Source of the DNA: Candidatus Magasanikiibacteriota bacterium
Lineage (GTDB): Bacteria; Patescibacteriota; Patescibacteriia; Magasanikbacterales; UBA922
NCBI GenBank assembly: GCA_003518365.1
Contig: DOYU01000016.1
Location: 66,751-79,136 of the forward strand
DNA: 12,386 bases
Direction of reading: 5' to 3'
Of this stretch, positions 1 to 5,941 are shown piece by piece (within the stretch, counting starts at the first letter, position 1; every line of letters starts with the position of its first letter). A program made the position numbers and the translations under genes. The notes under the pieces were generated by a model. It made no database searches. It worked only from the letters and a program-made list of their open reading frames with translations, and had not been told where the DNA came from.

Positions 1-226
1 TGAATCTGCTCCTCGCCGTCTTCACCGTGCGCCTGAATCATCATAGCGTTCATTGCGGCGTGAGAATCTCCAGCCATCTGCCCCATAAAGTATTCTCCGA
101 GCACTCCGTACTGTTCATCACCCAAATTCTCGCAAGCGATTTCTTTTGCTTGCAGTTTATTCCAAAGCTCTTTGCCTTCTTGTTCTTGATGATTGACGCA
201 AGAATTGTAAAAACAATTTTTTTCAT
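1..226 (-). pseudogene. Small secreted protein, 5' part, frameshifted; runs off the left edge
   Basis: An ATG at 226-224 lies 9 bases after the DsrE-like gene and starts a signal-peptide-like sequence, MKKIVFTILAS. That frame stops after 58 codons, without a proper hydrophobic core. A second minus-strand frame takes over near position 197 and stays open to the window edge. It reads like a real protein: GKELWNKLQAKE, then LGDEQYGVLGEYFMGQMAGD, then an MMIQAHGEDGEEQI-like end. This resembles small secreted Met-rich proteins I recall from Patescibacteria-type genomes (from memory, not searched). The second frame has an in-frame TAA just upstream and no ATG or GTG before the conserved part. I infer that a small deletion removed the signal-peptide core and shifted the frame. 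A sequencing error is the alternative. The gene continues beyond position 1. Confidence 0.55.
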
Positions 227-235
227 ATTTTTAAG

Positions 236-562
236 TTAGCCGAACACTAAAACCTTGTCCGAATTCTCAACCATTTTAAGCAAGTCGGACATTGTGGAAA
301 TAGGACAGACATTGCTTTCTTCTTTTCCGCGTATTTTTAGGCATGAACCACAAGCATAAATTTCACCTTTCAATTTTTTGAACTCCGATACTTTGACTGA
401 AATATCAAAATCCGTACTGTCGGGAATGGTCTCAAGTTCTGATCCCTCGCTCATCAAAAAAATTTCCGCTTGATGACCTGCTTTGAGCGCGGTGATTCCA
501 AGACGGAACGTATTCCACACATGCTCGGGTTTATTTGATTGTAAGATGATGCCGAGTTTCAT
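236..562 (-). CDS. DsrE/DsrF-like family protein
   Basis: A 108-residue protein. The N-terminus MKLGIILQSNKPEHVWNTFRLGITALKAGHQAEIFLM is the typical first strand and helix of the DsrE/DsrF fold, small cytoplasmic proteins linked to sulfur relay and persulfide handling. Three cysteines, C71, C74 (CGSC) and C86, lie in the loop where DsrE-type proteins carry reactive cysteines. The family usually has about 110-130 residues, so the length fits. The end, DKVLVFG, is a plausible last strand. The start lies 9 bases after the ATPase stop and no Shine-Dalgarno site is visible, so translation is probably coupled within the same transcript. The sulfur role is family knowledge. The partner and substrate are unknown, and no other Dsr or Tus gene is present. 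Confidence 0.75.
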   Translation of the reverse strand: MKLGIILQSNKPEHVWNTFRLGITALKAGHQAEIFLMSEGSELETIPDSTDFDISVKVSEFKKLKGEIYACGSCLKIRGKEESNVCPISTMSDLLKMVENSDKVLVFG

Positions 563-571
563 ATAATTATA

Positions 572-3106
572 TTAACTTTTTTCTCGCAACTTTGCTACCT
601 TATGGACTTCAATCCAAAAAGTAGATAGAACTATCACTCCCACCACGGCCATCCATAACCCAAAGGAAAGAGCCGAAGTTTTGAGATATGGATGTAGTGC
701 GGGAATTAAAGTTATTGCAAACGAAAAAACAATCATACCGACAAGCCAGAACGCACCGAATCGGTTTGAAAATAAACCTTGTTTGAATAATGACAGTTTT
801 TCTTGCTTGAGGTTCAAAGCAAGCAGGATATGACCCAAAAGCCAAGCAACAAACGCGGTTGTCTGTGCGAGCACGAGATTGCCGGTCTGGAAATAAAGAA
901 TCATATAGAGCGTACTAATACCGATTGCCAAAGGAATGCCGTTACGGAAAATTTTAAAAACTAACTCCTTACCAAGAAATTCTTTAAGTTTCTTTATTGG
1001 TTGTTGCATAATATCCGGCGAAGCCGCTTCAGTAACAAAAATCGTGGAGGACGCTAAATCCATCAGAAGCTCGGTGAGAATAATATGGATTGGTGCAAAT
1101 GGAAAAGGAATTCCAAGAGCCAATGGGGTAAGAAAAATAGCAAGGAGTATTCCTTTGGCGGTAAGATAATATGTAATGCCTTTGTGGAAATTATTAAGAG
1201 CCGAACGCGCGATACCAACAGCATCGGCTAAATGTGTATAATTGTCATCAGTTAGAATAAGGTCAGCAGTTTCTTTTGCTAAATCAGTGCCAATTTCACC
1301 CATTGCAATACCAACATTGGCAGCTTTAAGTGCCGGAGCATCATTGATGCCATCACCTATTACGGCGACTACTTCGCCTCTCTGTTTAAGCATTTCTACA
1401 AGCCGAAGTTTTTGCGATGGAGCAATGCGAGCAAATGTTCTTATGTTTTCAAGTGCAGTTTTAAGCTCATCATCGCTCATTTTTTCGATGTCATTACCAG
1501 TCAAAACATGATCCTCTATGCCAATAGTGTTCGCTATCGTCCCAGCCGTTGCTGGATGGTCGCCGGTAACGATAAAGGTTTCTACTTTGGCTGCTTTAAG
1601 TCGCGCGATGGTTTCAGCAACACCATTTCTGATCGGGTCTGAAAGTACAGCAAGGGCACTAAGTTCAATTTTTTTAATGTCATCAGTATTTTTCACGCGA
1701 CCATAGGCAACGACACGCTTCCCTTGATCAACTTCTTTTTGAAATACTTGCATTAGCTTCTCATATTGATGAGTGTCGGAAATATTTCCAATCAATGATT
1801 CCACCTTGCCAGCTATAAAACTGGTTCTCTTGTCGTCAATTTCATACCCAATAGTTCGCCACGGCCTTCCTTCGCTAAAACCAGCGAAGGAAACTGGCCT
1901 TGGAACCTCAAATGAATTTTTGGTAGCAGAATAAACGGCGGTGTCCGTGGGGTCATTGCTGTATCGAGGAAGCGCAAGCAAAATATCACGCTTCGTTTCA
2001 AAGCCTAGTTTTGCCGGAGTGTATTCCTCGCCACTTGGCAAAATGAATTTTTCAACCTGCATCCGATTTTCAGTGATGGTACCGGTTTTATCCGTAACTA
2101 TAGCGGTAACCTGACCTAATACTTCTGCTCCACGCAGACGTTTTACAACGAGTTTAATTTTGGCAAGACGGAACGACGCGAGCGCGAGCGCCATTGTAAT
2201 GATGACTGGCGGTTGTCCGGGAATCATAAGGAACGTAAGCGCGAGCCAAGTTACGATCATTTCCTGTAAATTTAATCCGCGTAAAAATCCGACCGCTGGA
2301 ATGAGAATACTGACCGCGAGAGCAAAAATTGCCAGAATCTTAGCAAGACGTGTCATTGCTTCTTGAAGAACAGTCTTTTCTTTTGAGGTAATAGATACGT
2401 CACGCGCGATCTTGCCGAATTCACTTTCGAGGCCAACAGCACAGACAATCGCTTTTCCCTCGCCACTCATCACTGTTGTCCCTGAAAATACAGAATTAGT
2501 GCGCTCGGCAAGCGGAGTATTTTCGGCAAGTGTCGCACGCATATTCTTTTCTACAGGAAGGGATTCTCCTGTAAGCGATGCCTCATTGATTAACAGGCCA
2601 TAAGATTCAATAAGTCGTGCATCTGCAGGAATGCGAACTCCTTCAGTAAGAACCAAAATATCACCAACAACCACTTCGCCAGTCGGGATTTCCTCCATCT
2701 TACTGTCACGGATTACTTTTGTTGTCAGTGAAGTGAGCTGGCGCAGTTTTGTCATTGTACGGTCAGTGCGGTATTTGTTAATGAATTCTACCGCAATATA
2801 TGTTGCCACGACGAAAACCATCACCACGGCTTCCCCAATTTTTCCAAAAACAAACGACAGCACTCCAATGGAAAGCAAGACAATCATCATCGGCTCACGG
2901 ACGCCGTCAAGTATAAGCTTCAGAGCACTTGTCGGCTTCACTTCATCAATTATATTAGCTCCAAATTTATCACGGGATTTCCTCACAGTTTCAGACGAAA
3001 GGCCATTTGCGATGTCGGAAACAAACATTGTAAGAATAGCTGATTGTGGTATCGTCCACCAAAAATTTCTAGTTTGCAAAGTTGTATCTTTCATAGCATT
3101 AAGCAT
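572..3106 (-). CDS. P2-like P-type cation-transporting ATPase
   Basis: An 844-residue membrane pump that would couple ATP hydrolysis to cation transport. The order of domains is complete: N-terminal cation-ATPase domain (about 20-60), M1-M2 (about 73-110), actuator domain with LTGES (178-182), M3-M4 (about 255-312), phosphorylation site DKTGT (339-343), a short nucleotide-binding domain, TGDHPAT (514-520), GDGINDAP (584-591), and C-terminal helices M5-M10 (about 640-832). Two sites depart from the family. The M4 motif is IPGQPP (295-300) where Ca2+ pumps have PEGLP, so the M4 glutamate ligand is missing. The usual KGAPE of the nucleotide domain reads AGKVE (432-436). M6 carries E679 and D683 (TELLMD). 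The substrate cannot be named from this; a Ca2+, Na+/K+ or H+ role is open. ATG at 3106 is chosen; ATG at 3094 (residue 5) is equally possible. The gene starts 11 bases after the PAP2 stop. Confidence 0.9.
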   Translation of the reverse strand: MLNAMKDTTLQTRNFWWTIPQSAILTMFVSDIANGLSSETVRKSRDKFGANIIDEVKPTSALKLILDGVREPMMIVLLSIGVLSFVFGKIGEAVVMVFVVATYIAVEFINKYRTDRTMTKLRQLTSLTTKVIRDSKMEEIPTGEVVVGDILVLTEGVRIPADARLIESYGLLINEASLTGESLPVEKNMRATLAENTPLAERTNSVFSGTTVMSGEGKAIVCAVGLESEFGKIARDVSITSKEKTVLQEAMTRLAKILAIFALAVSILIPAVGFLRGLNLQEMIVTWLALTFLMIPGQPPVIITMALALASFRLAKIKLVVKRLRGAEVLGQVTAIVTDKTGTITENRMQVEKFILPSGEEYTPAKLGFETKRDILLALPRYSNDPTDTAVYSATKNSFEVPRPVSFAGFSEGRPWRTIGYEIDDKRTSFIAGKVESLIGNISDTHQYEKLMQVFQKEVDQGKRVVAYGRVKNTDDIKKIELSALAVLSDPIRNGVAETIARLKAAKVETFIVTGDHPATAGTIANTIGIEDHVLTGNDIEKMSDDELKTALENIRTFARIAPSQKLRLVEMLKQRGEVVAVIGDGINDAPALKAANVGIAMGEIGTDLAKETADLILTDDNYTHLADAVGIARSALNNFHKGITYYLTAKGILLAIFLTPLALGIPFPFAPIHIILTELLMDLASSTIFVTEAASPDIMQQPIKKLKEFLGKELVFKIFRNGIPLAIGISTLYMILYFQTGNLVLAQTTAFVAWLLGHILLALNLKQEKLSLFKQGLFSNRFGAFWLVGMIVFSFAITLIPALHPYLKTSALSFGLWMAVVGVIVLSTFWIEVHKVAKLREKS

Positions 3107-3117
3107 AGTTTATTATT

Positions 3118-3579
3118 TTAGTAGTTTAATTTTGAATTTCTAAAGATATAAAATGTAATATAGGCTACAGAGATGGCTATCAGCGCACTCCCAAAAATAT
3201 CAGCCAAGTGATGGATGCCCACATAAACTCTCGAAACTCCAACAATTAAGGCGAGTATCCAGGCAACTGCGCCCAATTTGCGATTGTAGTAAAACAAAAC
3301 TGAAGCAAGAGCGCTGCTTAAAAGCATATGGTCAGATGGGAAACCATTGTCCGGCGCATGGGTAATCAGTGGCACGACGTGGTCAACTACGAACGGTCGC
3401 GGGTTAAAATAAAAATACCGAGCAATTGAAGCGATCAGGTATGCGAGCGACATATTAATCAGAGAAAAAGATAAAAATCCTGTTCGTTTGTTTGTTGGTT
3501 GGATGAAAAAATAAAAAAGTGCTAATCCTATTATGAAAAGATAAAGATATTGTGCGCCAAATATAAAGATAGTATCCAT
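3118..3579 (-). CDS. PAP2-family phosphatase, BcrC/undecaprenyl-diphosphatase type
   Basis: A 153-residue integral membrane protein with about five hydrophobic segments. The three PAP2 motifs are visible. C1 is RYFYFNPRP (54-62), with Arg in place of the usual first Lys. C2 is FPSDH (80-84), the form typical of BcrC/YbjG-like lipid phosphatases. C3 is SRVYVGIHHLAD (116-127), with the nucleophile pattern SR-x5-H-x3-D. The family removes a phosphate from undecaprenyl diphosphate at the membrane and so recycles the carrier for cell-wall and surface polymers; other lipid phosphates are possible. The length is short but normal for the BcrC group. The gene is followed 11 bases later by the P-type ATPase and is preceded, 4 bases upstream, by the end of an HTH remnant on the same strand. 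No Shine-Dalgarno site is seen. Confidence 0.85.
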   Translation of the reverse strand: MDTIFIFGAQYLYLFIIGLALFYFFIQPTNKRTGFLSFSLINMSLAYLIASIARYFYFNPRPFVVDHVVPLITHAPDNGFPSDHMLLSSALASVLFYYNRKLGAVAWILALIVGVSRVYVGIHHLADIFGSALIAISVAYITFYIFRNSKLNY

Positions 3580-3583
3580 AAAT

Positions 3584-3683
3584 CTATTTTATTAAATCAT
3601 CAATACTTATCCCCAACCCCTCGGCAATCTTGGTAACTGTTTGGATTGATTATGTCTCGTTTTTCGTTATCTAGAAGTGACAT
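3584..3683 (-). pseudogene. XRE-type HTH regulator remnant, frameshifted
   Basis: Read on the minus strand, the region encodes the last part of an XRE/Cro helix-turn-helix domain in two frames. The first is KYMSLLDNEKRD (the stretch after the recognition helix, from about 3689). The second is SIQTVTKIAEGLGISIDDLIK with a TAG stop at 3586-3584. Joined, they match the usual ending of such domains (ENGKR-P-S--T--KIA-ALG-S-D-L). The second frame carries a TAA just before SIQTV, and the first frame does not continue sensibly past RD. The first half of the domain is not found upstream, where the JAB gene ends. So this is a truncated, frameshifted fossil, possibly left by an insertion of the Fic/JAB pair. 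It lies directly upstream of the PAP2 gene. Confidence 0.6.
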
Positions 3684-3689
3684 ATATTT

Positions 3690-4190
3690 TTATTGAGAAA
3701 TATACTCTTGATGACCGCATCGACATGCTGTGCCGTCATTCGTTGCCATGCTGAAGTACGACTTCTTCGCAACGATAATAAAATCTGAGAAGAAGGGCTT
3801 GAACGACAGAATTTGCGAGTCTGCTTGCAAAGCTCGGATAAACTTCCTGTCGGCCTCATCCGGAGTCGGATCAACAGAGCCGGGGTGATTTATAAGCACG
3901 ACAAACTTCGTTGCGAGAAATAGTGAGAAGTAGTGCCAAAGCATCTTGGTGTCGAAATTCTTTGGGGAGGAACCAAGAAAGACCTGATGTCCAAGGAACA
4001 GGTTTTTATCATCCAGATAAACTCCAATAATCTTAGAGACATTTTCGTCCTCTAAGTCCTTCAGAAATTTATACAGATCTTCCGGATCACGAACCTGACC
4101 CTGAATCGGAAGCTCGACGTCAGTCTCAACAATCTCATATTTCTTGAGATATCGTTTGCCGTCATCATTTTTGTGTTCAACGTTTTTCAT
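3690..4190 (-). CDS. Stand-alone JAB/RadC-like (MPN fold) domain protein
   Basis: A 166-residue protein. From about residue 50 it follows the RadC JAB pattern: KIIGVYLDDKNLFLGHQVFLGSS, then VVLINHPGSVDPTP-EAD (98-114), then SDFIIVAKKSYFSM (135-148). Full RadC has about 220 residues with an N-terminal HhH-like part, which is absent. The JAMM metal site looks incomplete. RadC has HNHPSGDPTPS--D, here INHPGSVDPTPDEAD, so the first His is Ile100 and only H102 and D114 remain, with one extra residue between. The later DH of RadC is D136-F. It may therefore be a non-catalytic binding protein (inference). The C-terminus has CRCGH (156-160). It begins 20 bases after the Fic stop and has a good ribosome site, so it is cotranscribed with fic. 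Confidence 0.7.
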   Translation of the reverse strand: MKNVEHKNDDGKRYLKKYEIVETDVELPIQGQVRDPEDLYKFLKDLEDENVSKIIGVYLDDKNLFLGHQVFLGSSPKNFDTKMLWHYFSLFLATKFVVLINHPGSVDPTPDEADRKFIRALQADSQILSFKPFFSDFIIVAKKSYFSMATNDGTACRCGHQEYISQ

Positions 4191-4198
4191 AGGCGATT

Positions 4199-4203
4199 TC
4201 CTT
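4199..4203 (-). promoter_or_regulatory. Shine-Dalgarno site AAGGA of the JAB gene
   Basis: AAGGA on the minus strand with 8 bases to the ATG at 4190. It stands out because almost no other gene in this window has a recognisable Shine-Dalgarno sequence. It supports ATG 4190 as the true start and lets the JAB gene be translated independently of fic. Confidence 0.65.
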
Positions 4204-4210
4204 GATAAAG

Positions 4211-5275
4211 TTATATTTTGACGTATCTCGTCCCTCGGCCACGCCCGACGCGCTTGACCTTTCCATGCTCAACCAGACTGTTAAGTGCTTGGCGTACCGT
4301 ACCCAGGGCAATACCTGTTTCCTTAGCAATCTCGCCCGGTCCCGCCTCGCTAACGCTTGAGATGTATTTCCACACCTCGTACTGCTTAGGAGAGAGCATG
4401 TCCTCAACCTTTTCTTCTTCAAGGTATGAGAGAGCTTTTGCCGCCTGTTCTTTAACAACCGACAAAAAGAAATTAAGCCAGGGTGAAATAGTGTCGTGAT
4501 CGCTTTTGAAAGTCTCCTGTGATTTTCGGAGAGCAACATAGTATTCATCTTTGCGACGCTCGACGATCTGCTCATGAGAAACGTACTGCACGAACTGATA
4601 TCCAGATCGCAAAAGCAAAAGATTTGTGAGGACGCGCGAAAGACGCCCATTACCGTCTTCGAATGGGTGAATTTTCAAAAACTCGACAATAAAATTGGCG
4701 ATAACTAGAAGTTGATGAAATCGATTCTTCTCAAGTGCATCATCTGTCCACTCAATAAGTTCCTGCATTTCCTTTCCAGTAAGAAAGGCCGGAGTGGTCT
4801 CGAACATGATCTGAGCAACCTTGCCATCCGGTCCAAGTACGCCGACTGTATTTTCTTTCTTTTTGTAACCACCACGATGCGTATCGTCCTTAGTCGAGTA
4901 TTTAAGAAGCTGATTGTGAAGCGATGTGATGACGCTCTCTCGAAGCGGTAGAGTCTGGAAGCTATCGAACACGTTTTGAAGTGTCTCAAGATAGCCCTGT
5001 ACTTCCTGCGAGTCACGATCCGCAAATTTAGATACTGCAAGACCACGCATGATCTCCTCCACCTGCTCGTCGGTTAGTTTTGCACCCTCAATACGAGTGG
5101 ATGCACCTGCAGAAGTGATGAGTGTCGACTTTTTGAGGTTGGTTACCGCTTGAGGACTCATTCGTAGACCCGATTTAAATTCGCCACGAATGCCGTCGAT
5201 CTCACCCAAAAGAGCCACAATATGTGGATCAGGGTTTTTTATGCGGTGATCAAATTTTCTTGTGATGTCGTTCAT
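4211..5275 (-). CDS. fic: Class II Fic-family protein with C-terminal winged helix
   Basis: A 354-residue cytoplasmic protein, a predicted AMP transferase (or related nucleotide or phosphate transferase) acting on protein hydroxyls. The N-terminal inhibitory helix motif (S/T)xxxE(G/N) is present as STRIEG (59-64), which makes it a self-inhibited class II enzyme. The catalytic Fic motif is intact: HPFEDGNGRLSR (203-214), with the catalytic His, the acidic metal ligand and both Arg. A flap-like stretch precedes it (about 140-160, TVGVLGPDGKV). Residues 294-354 form a winged-helix DNA-binding domain (SPKQYEVWKYI ... GEIAKETGIALGTVRQALNSLVEHGKVKRVGRGRGTRY). This architecture is common among stand-alone Fic proteins and suggests autoregulation. 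ATG 5275 is chosen as the first in-frame start downstream of the promoter. It heads an operon with the JAB protein. Confidence 0.92.
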   Translation of the reverse strand: MNDITRKFDHRIKNPDPHIVALLGEIDGIRGEFKSGLRMSPQAVTNLKKSTLITSAGASTRIEGAKLTDEQVEEIMRGLAVSKFADRDSQEVQGYLETLQNVFDSFQTLPLRESVITSLHNQLLKYSTKDDTHRGGYKKKENTVGVLGPDGKVAQIMFETTPAFLTGKEMQELIEWTDDALEKNRFHQLLVIANFIVEFLKIHPFEDGNGRLSRVLTNLLLLRSGYQFVQYVSHEQIVERRKDEYYVALRKSQETFKSDHDTISPWLNFFLSVVKEQAAKALSYLEEEKVEDMLSPKQYEVWKYISSVSEAGPGEIAKETGIALGTVRQALNSLVEHGKVKRVGRGRGTRYVKI

Positions 5276-5294
5276 AAATCATTTAAAGATTTAA

Positions 5295-5334
5295 CGCTAT
5301 AACGCATATGGTGGATTATAACGGATTATAGCGG
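5295..5334. promoter_or_regulatory. Candidate operator: tandem and inverted repeats over the fic promoter
   Basis: GGATTATAACGG (5313-5324) and GGATTATAGCGG (5323-5334) are near-identical direct repeats spaced 10 bases apart, one helical turn. In addition CGCTATAA (5295-5302) is the exact inverse of TTATAGCG (5326-5333). These sites cover the -10 box and the start of transcription. I infer a repressor site, and the winged helix of Fic itself is the obvious candidate binder. Confidence 0.5.
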
Positions 5335-5343
5335 CAAATGCAA
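5315..5343 (-). promoter_or_regulatory. Promoter of the fic-JAB operon
   Basis: On the minus strand: -35 TTGCAT (5343-5338), a 17-base spacer, and a perfect -10 TATAAT (5320-5315). Transcription would start near 5308, giving a leader of about 33 nt before the fic ATG. A second TATAAT at 5330-5325 has no convincing -35. Confidence 0.65.
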
Positions 5344-5408
5344 ATAGTTCATCTGTGGGTAACATGAAGACCCTAAAAAGACTACTTTGTGCCATAATAT
5401 AAGCCAAT

Positions 5409-5627
5409 ATGGTCACCGATGAGAAAAAACTGGTCGAGAAGTACAAAACAGAAAAATACCGGCTTAGCCACTTGCAACCTCGGTATTTAGAAGTTTTTGA
5501 GTACCGCACTGGCATCGTAGATGGTGACTCTCATACACAAAAAGAGACCGGCAAGAAATTTGGCATAAGTTCGACTCGTGCGGCACAACTGGAAGCACGA
5601 GTGAAGTACGAGCTTGAGCAACTTTAA
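5409..5627 (+). CDS. Small sigma-70 region 4-like HTH protein
   Basis: A 72-residue protein. Its C-terminal 45 residues align by eye with sigma-70 region 4: QPRYLEVFEYRTGIVDGDSH, then TQKETGKKFGISSTRAAQLEARVKYEL (compare the R-REVLELR-GL ... HTLEEIGK-FGVTRERVRQIEA pattern of RpoD). No region 2 is present, so it is not a full sigma factor. It could bind a -35-like site or the RNA polymerase flap. Small region-4-like proteins such as the ArpU group switch on phage late genes and sit just before the terminase genes, as here, so a late-activator role is plausible (inference). The start ATG lies about 10 bases after an AT-rich CATAATATAAG (5393-5403), which could serve as a -10 for a nearly leaderless mRNA. 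No -35 or Shine-Dalgarno site is seen. A chromosomal regulator unrelated to the phage is the alternative. Confidence 0.7.
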   Translation: MVTDEKKLVEKYKTEKYRLSHLQPRYLEVFEYRTGIVDGDSHTQKETGKKFGISSTRAAQLEARVKYELEQL

Positions 5628-5647
5628 GGGTTATACACAGTGTGCAT

Positions 5648-5668
5648 ATTCGCAACCCTCTTGCGAAT
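5648..5668. promoter_or_regulatory. 8-bp inverted repeat overlapping a -35 box (candidate operator)
   Basis: ATTCGCAA (5648-5655), 5-base spacer, TTGCGAAT (5661-5668): a perfect palindrome. Its right arm contains the -35 hexamer TTGCGA of the promoter at 5661-5690. There is no T tract on either side, so it is unlikely to be a terminator for the preceding gene. A dimeric HTH protein bound here would block or recruit polymerase. Confidence 0.55.
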
Positions 5669-5690
5669 AAAATGTTCGGAGTGATATAAT
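5661..5690 (+). promoter_or_regulatory. Sigma-70-type promoter for the structured transcript
   Basis: -35 TTGCGA (5661-5666), 18-base spacer, -10 TATAAT (5685-5690), preceded by GTGA. The expected transcription start is about 5697, which is exactly where the outer stem of the following structured unit begins. This is the best promoter in the phage-side half of the window. Confidence 0.7.
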
Positions 5691-5696
5691 AAATTC

Positions 5697-5798
5697 ACAA
5701 TCGAATAACTTAATGCCTCAAGGGGCATTCCTGAAAGGGATTCCGAGTTTAAGGGCTCGTGACCAATCGCTTAATTGCGAAAGGTCACGAGCCTTTTT
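5697..5798 (+). ncRNA. Candidate small structured RNA or terminated leader, about 100 nt
   Basis: No open reading frame explains this stretch. It is bounded by a good promoter and a strong terminator. From the 5' end it holds hairpin AATGCC/GGCATT (5712-5717 with 5724-5729, loop TCAAGG), an overlapping alternative ATTCC/GGGAT (5727-5731 with 5737-5741, loop TGAAA), and the terminator stem. The middle is made of three related blocks: CCTCAAGGGGCATT (5716-5729), CCTGAAAGGGATT (5730-5742) and CCGAGTTTAAGGGCT (5743-5757). I recognise no known RNA family (not tmRNA, 6S, SRP or RNase P by eye). It could be a free small RNA or the attenuated leader of the methylase-terminase operon, since no clear separate promoter precedes that operon. 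Confidence 0.55.
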
Positions 5799-5811
5799 CG
5801 TTATCCGATTG
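5698..5811. repeat. Inverted repeat enclosing the small-RNA unit
   Basis: CAATCGAATAAC (5698-5709) and GTTATCCGATTG (5800-5811) pair at 11 of 12 positions (one A/C mismatch), plus A5697-T5812. The right arm lies beyond the terminator T tract, so this stem can form only in read-through RNA or in DNA. It ends one base before the left arm of the next structure (5813). Confidence 0.6.
5754..5798 (+). terminator. Strong rho-independent terminator
   Basis: A perfect 11-bp stem GGCTCGTGACC (5754-5764) / GGTCACGAGCC (5783-5793) with an 18-base loop that contains a further TCGC/GCGA helix, followed directly by TTTTT (5794-5798). It is oriented for plus-strand transcripts. It ends the RNA from the 5661-5690 promoter and stands before the phage operon. 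Confidence 0.8.
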
Positions 5812-5812
5812 T

Positions 5813-5941
5813 TTCCAGCTCCCTGATACCTCTCGGTCGAGCATCCACCAGCTGTGATCGACCTCACACTGCACGGGACTCACGGGTCTCGTGTACATAA
5901 AAAAATTTCACAGCGGATGAGGGGGTGTCAGAGAGCTGGAA
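5813..5941 (+). ncRNA. Candidate structured RNA element with 18-bp outer stem
   Basis: The left arm 5813-5830 (TTCCAGCTCCCTGATACC) pairs with 5924-5941 at 16 Watson-Crick positions plus one G-U and one mismatch. Inside it are CATCC (5842-5846)/GGATG (5915-5919) and CTGTGA (5852-5857)/TCACAG (5908-5913), a hairpin CACGGGAC (5872-5879)/GTCTCGTG (5886-5893, loop of 6), and an alternative GGTCGA (5835-5840)/TCGACC (5858-5863). That last hairpin would put CATCC and CTGTGA in its loop, so a pseudoknot or a switch is possible. So many nested complements in 129 bases are unlikely by chance. The right arm overlaps the first possible start (GTG 5925) of the methylase gene, so the fold could control its translation. 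The family is unknown. A DNA-level role (protein site, packaging or origin signal) is the alternative. Confidence 0.55.

Noticed and set aside
2631..3143. A 170-codon plus-strand open frame
   Set aside because: It lies antisense to the conserved ATPase gene, has Ser/Thr/Ile-rich shadow composition and no recognisable motif.
5648..5668. Terminator of the sigma-like gene
   Set aside because: The palindrome has no T tract on either strand and overlaps a -35 box.
5697..5941. Retron ncRNA (complementary ends, hairpins, nearby methylase gene)
   Set aside because: No reverse transcriptase gene in the window and no msd-like single long hairpin; the complementary ends enclose a terminator instead.
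5697..5941. phi29-type packaging RNA
   Set aside because: The module has a terminase pair rather than a phi29-type ATPase, and no matching loop pair was seen; proximity to packaging genes alone is not enough.
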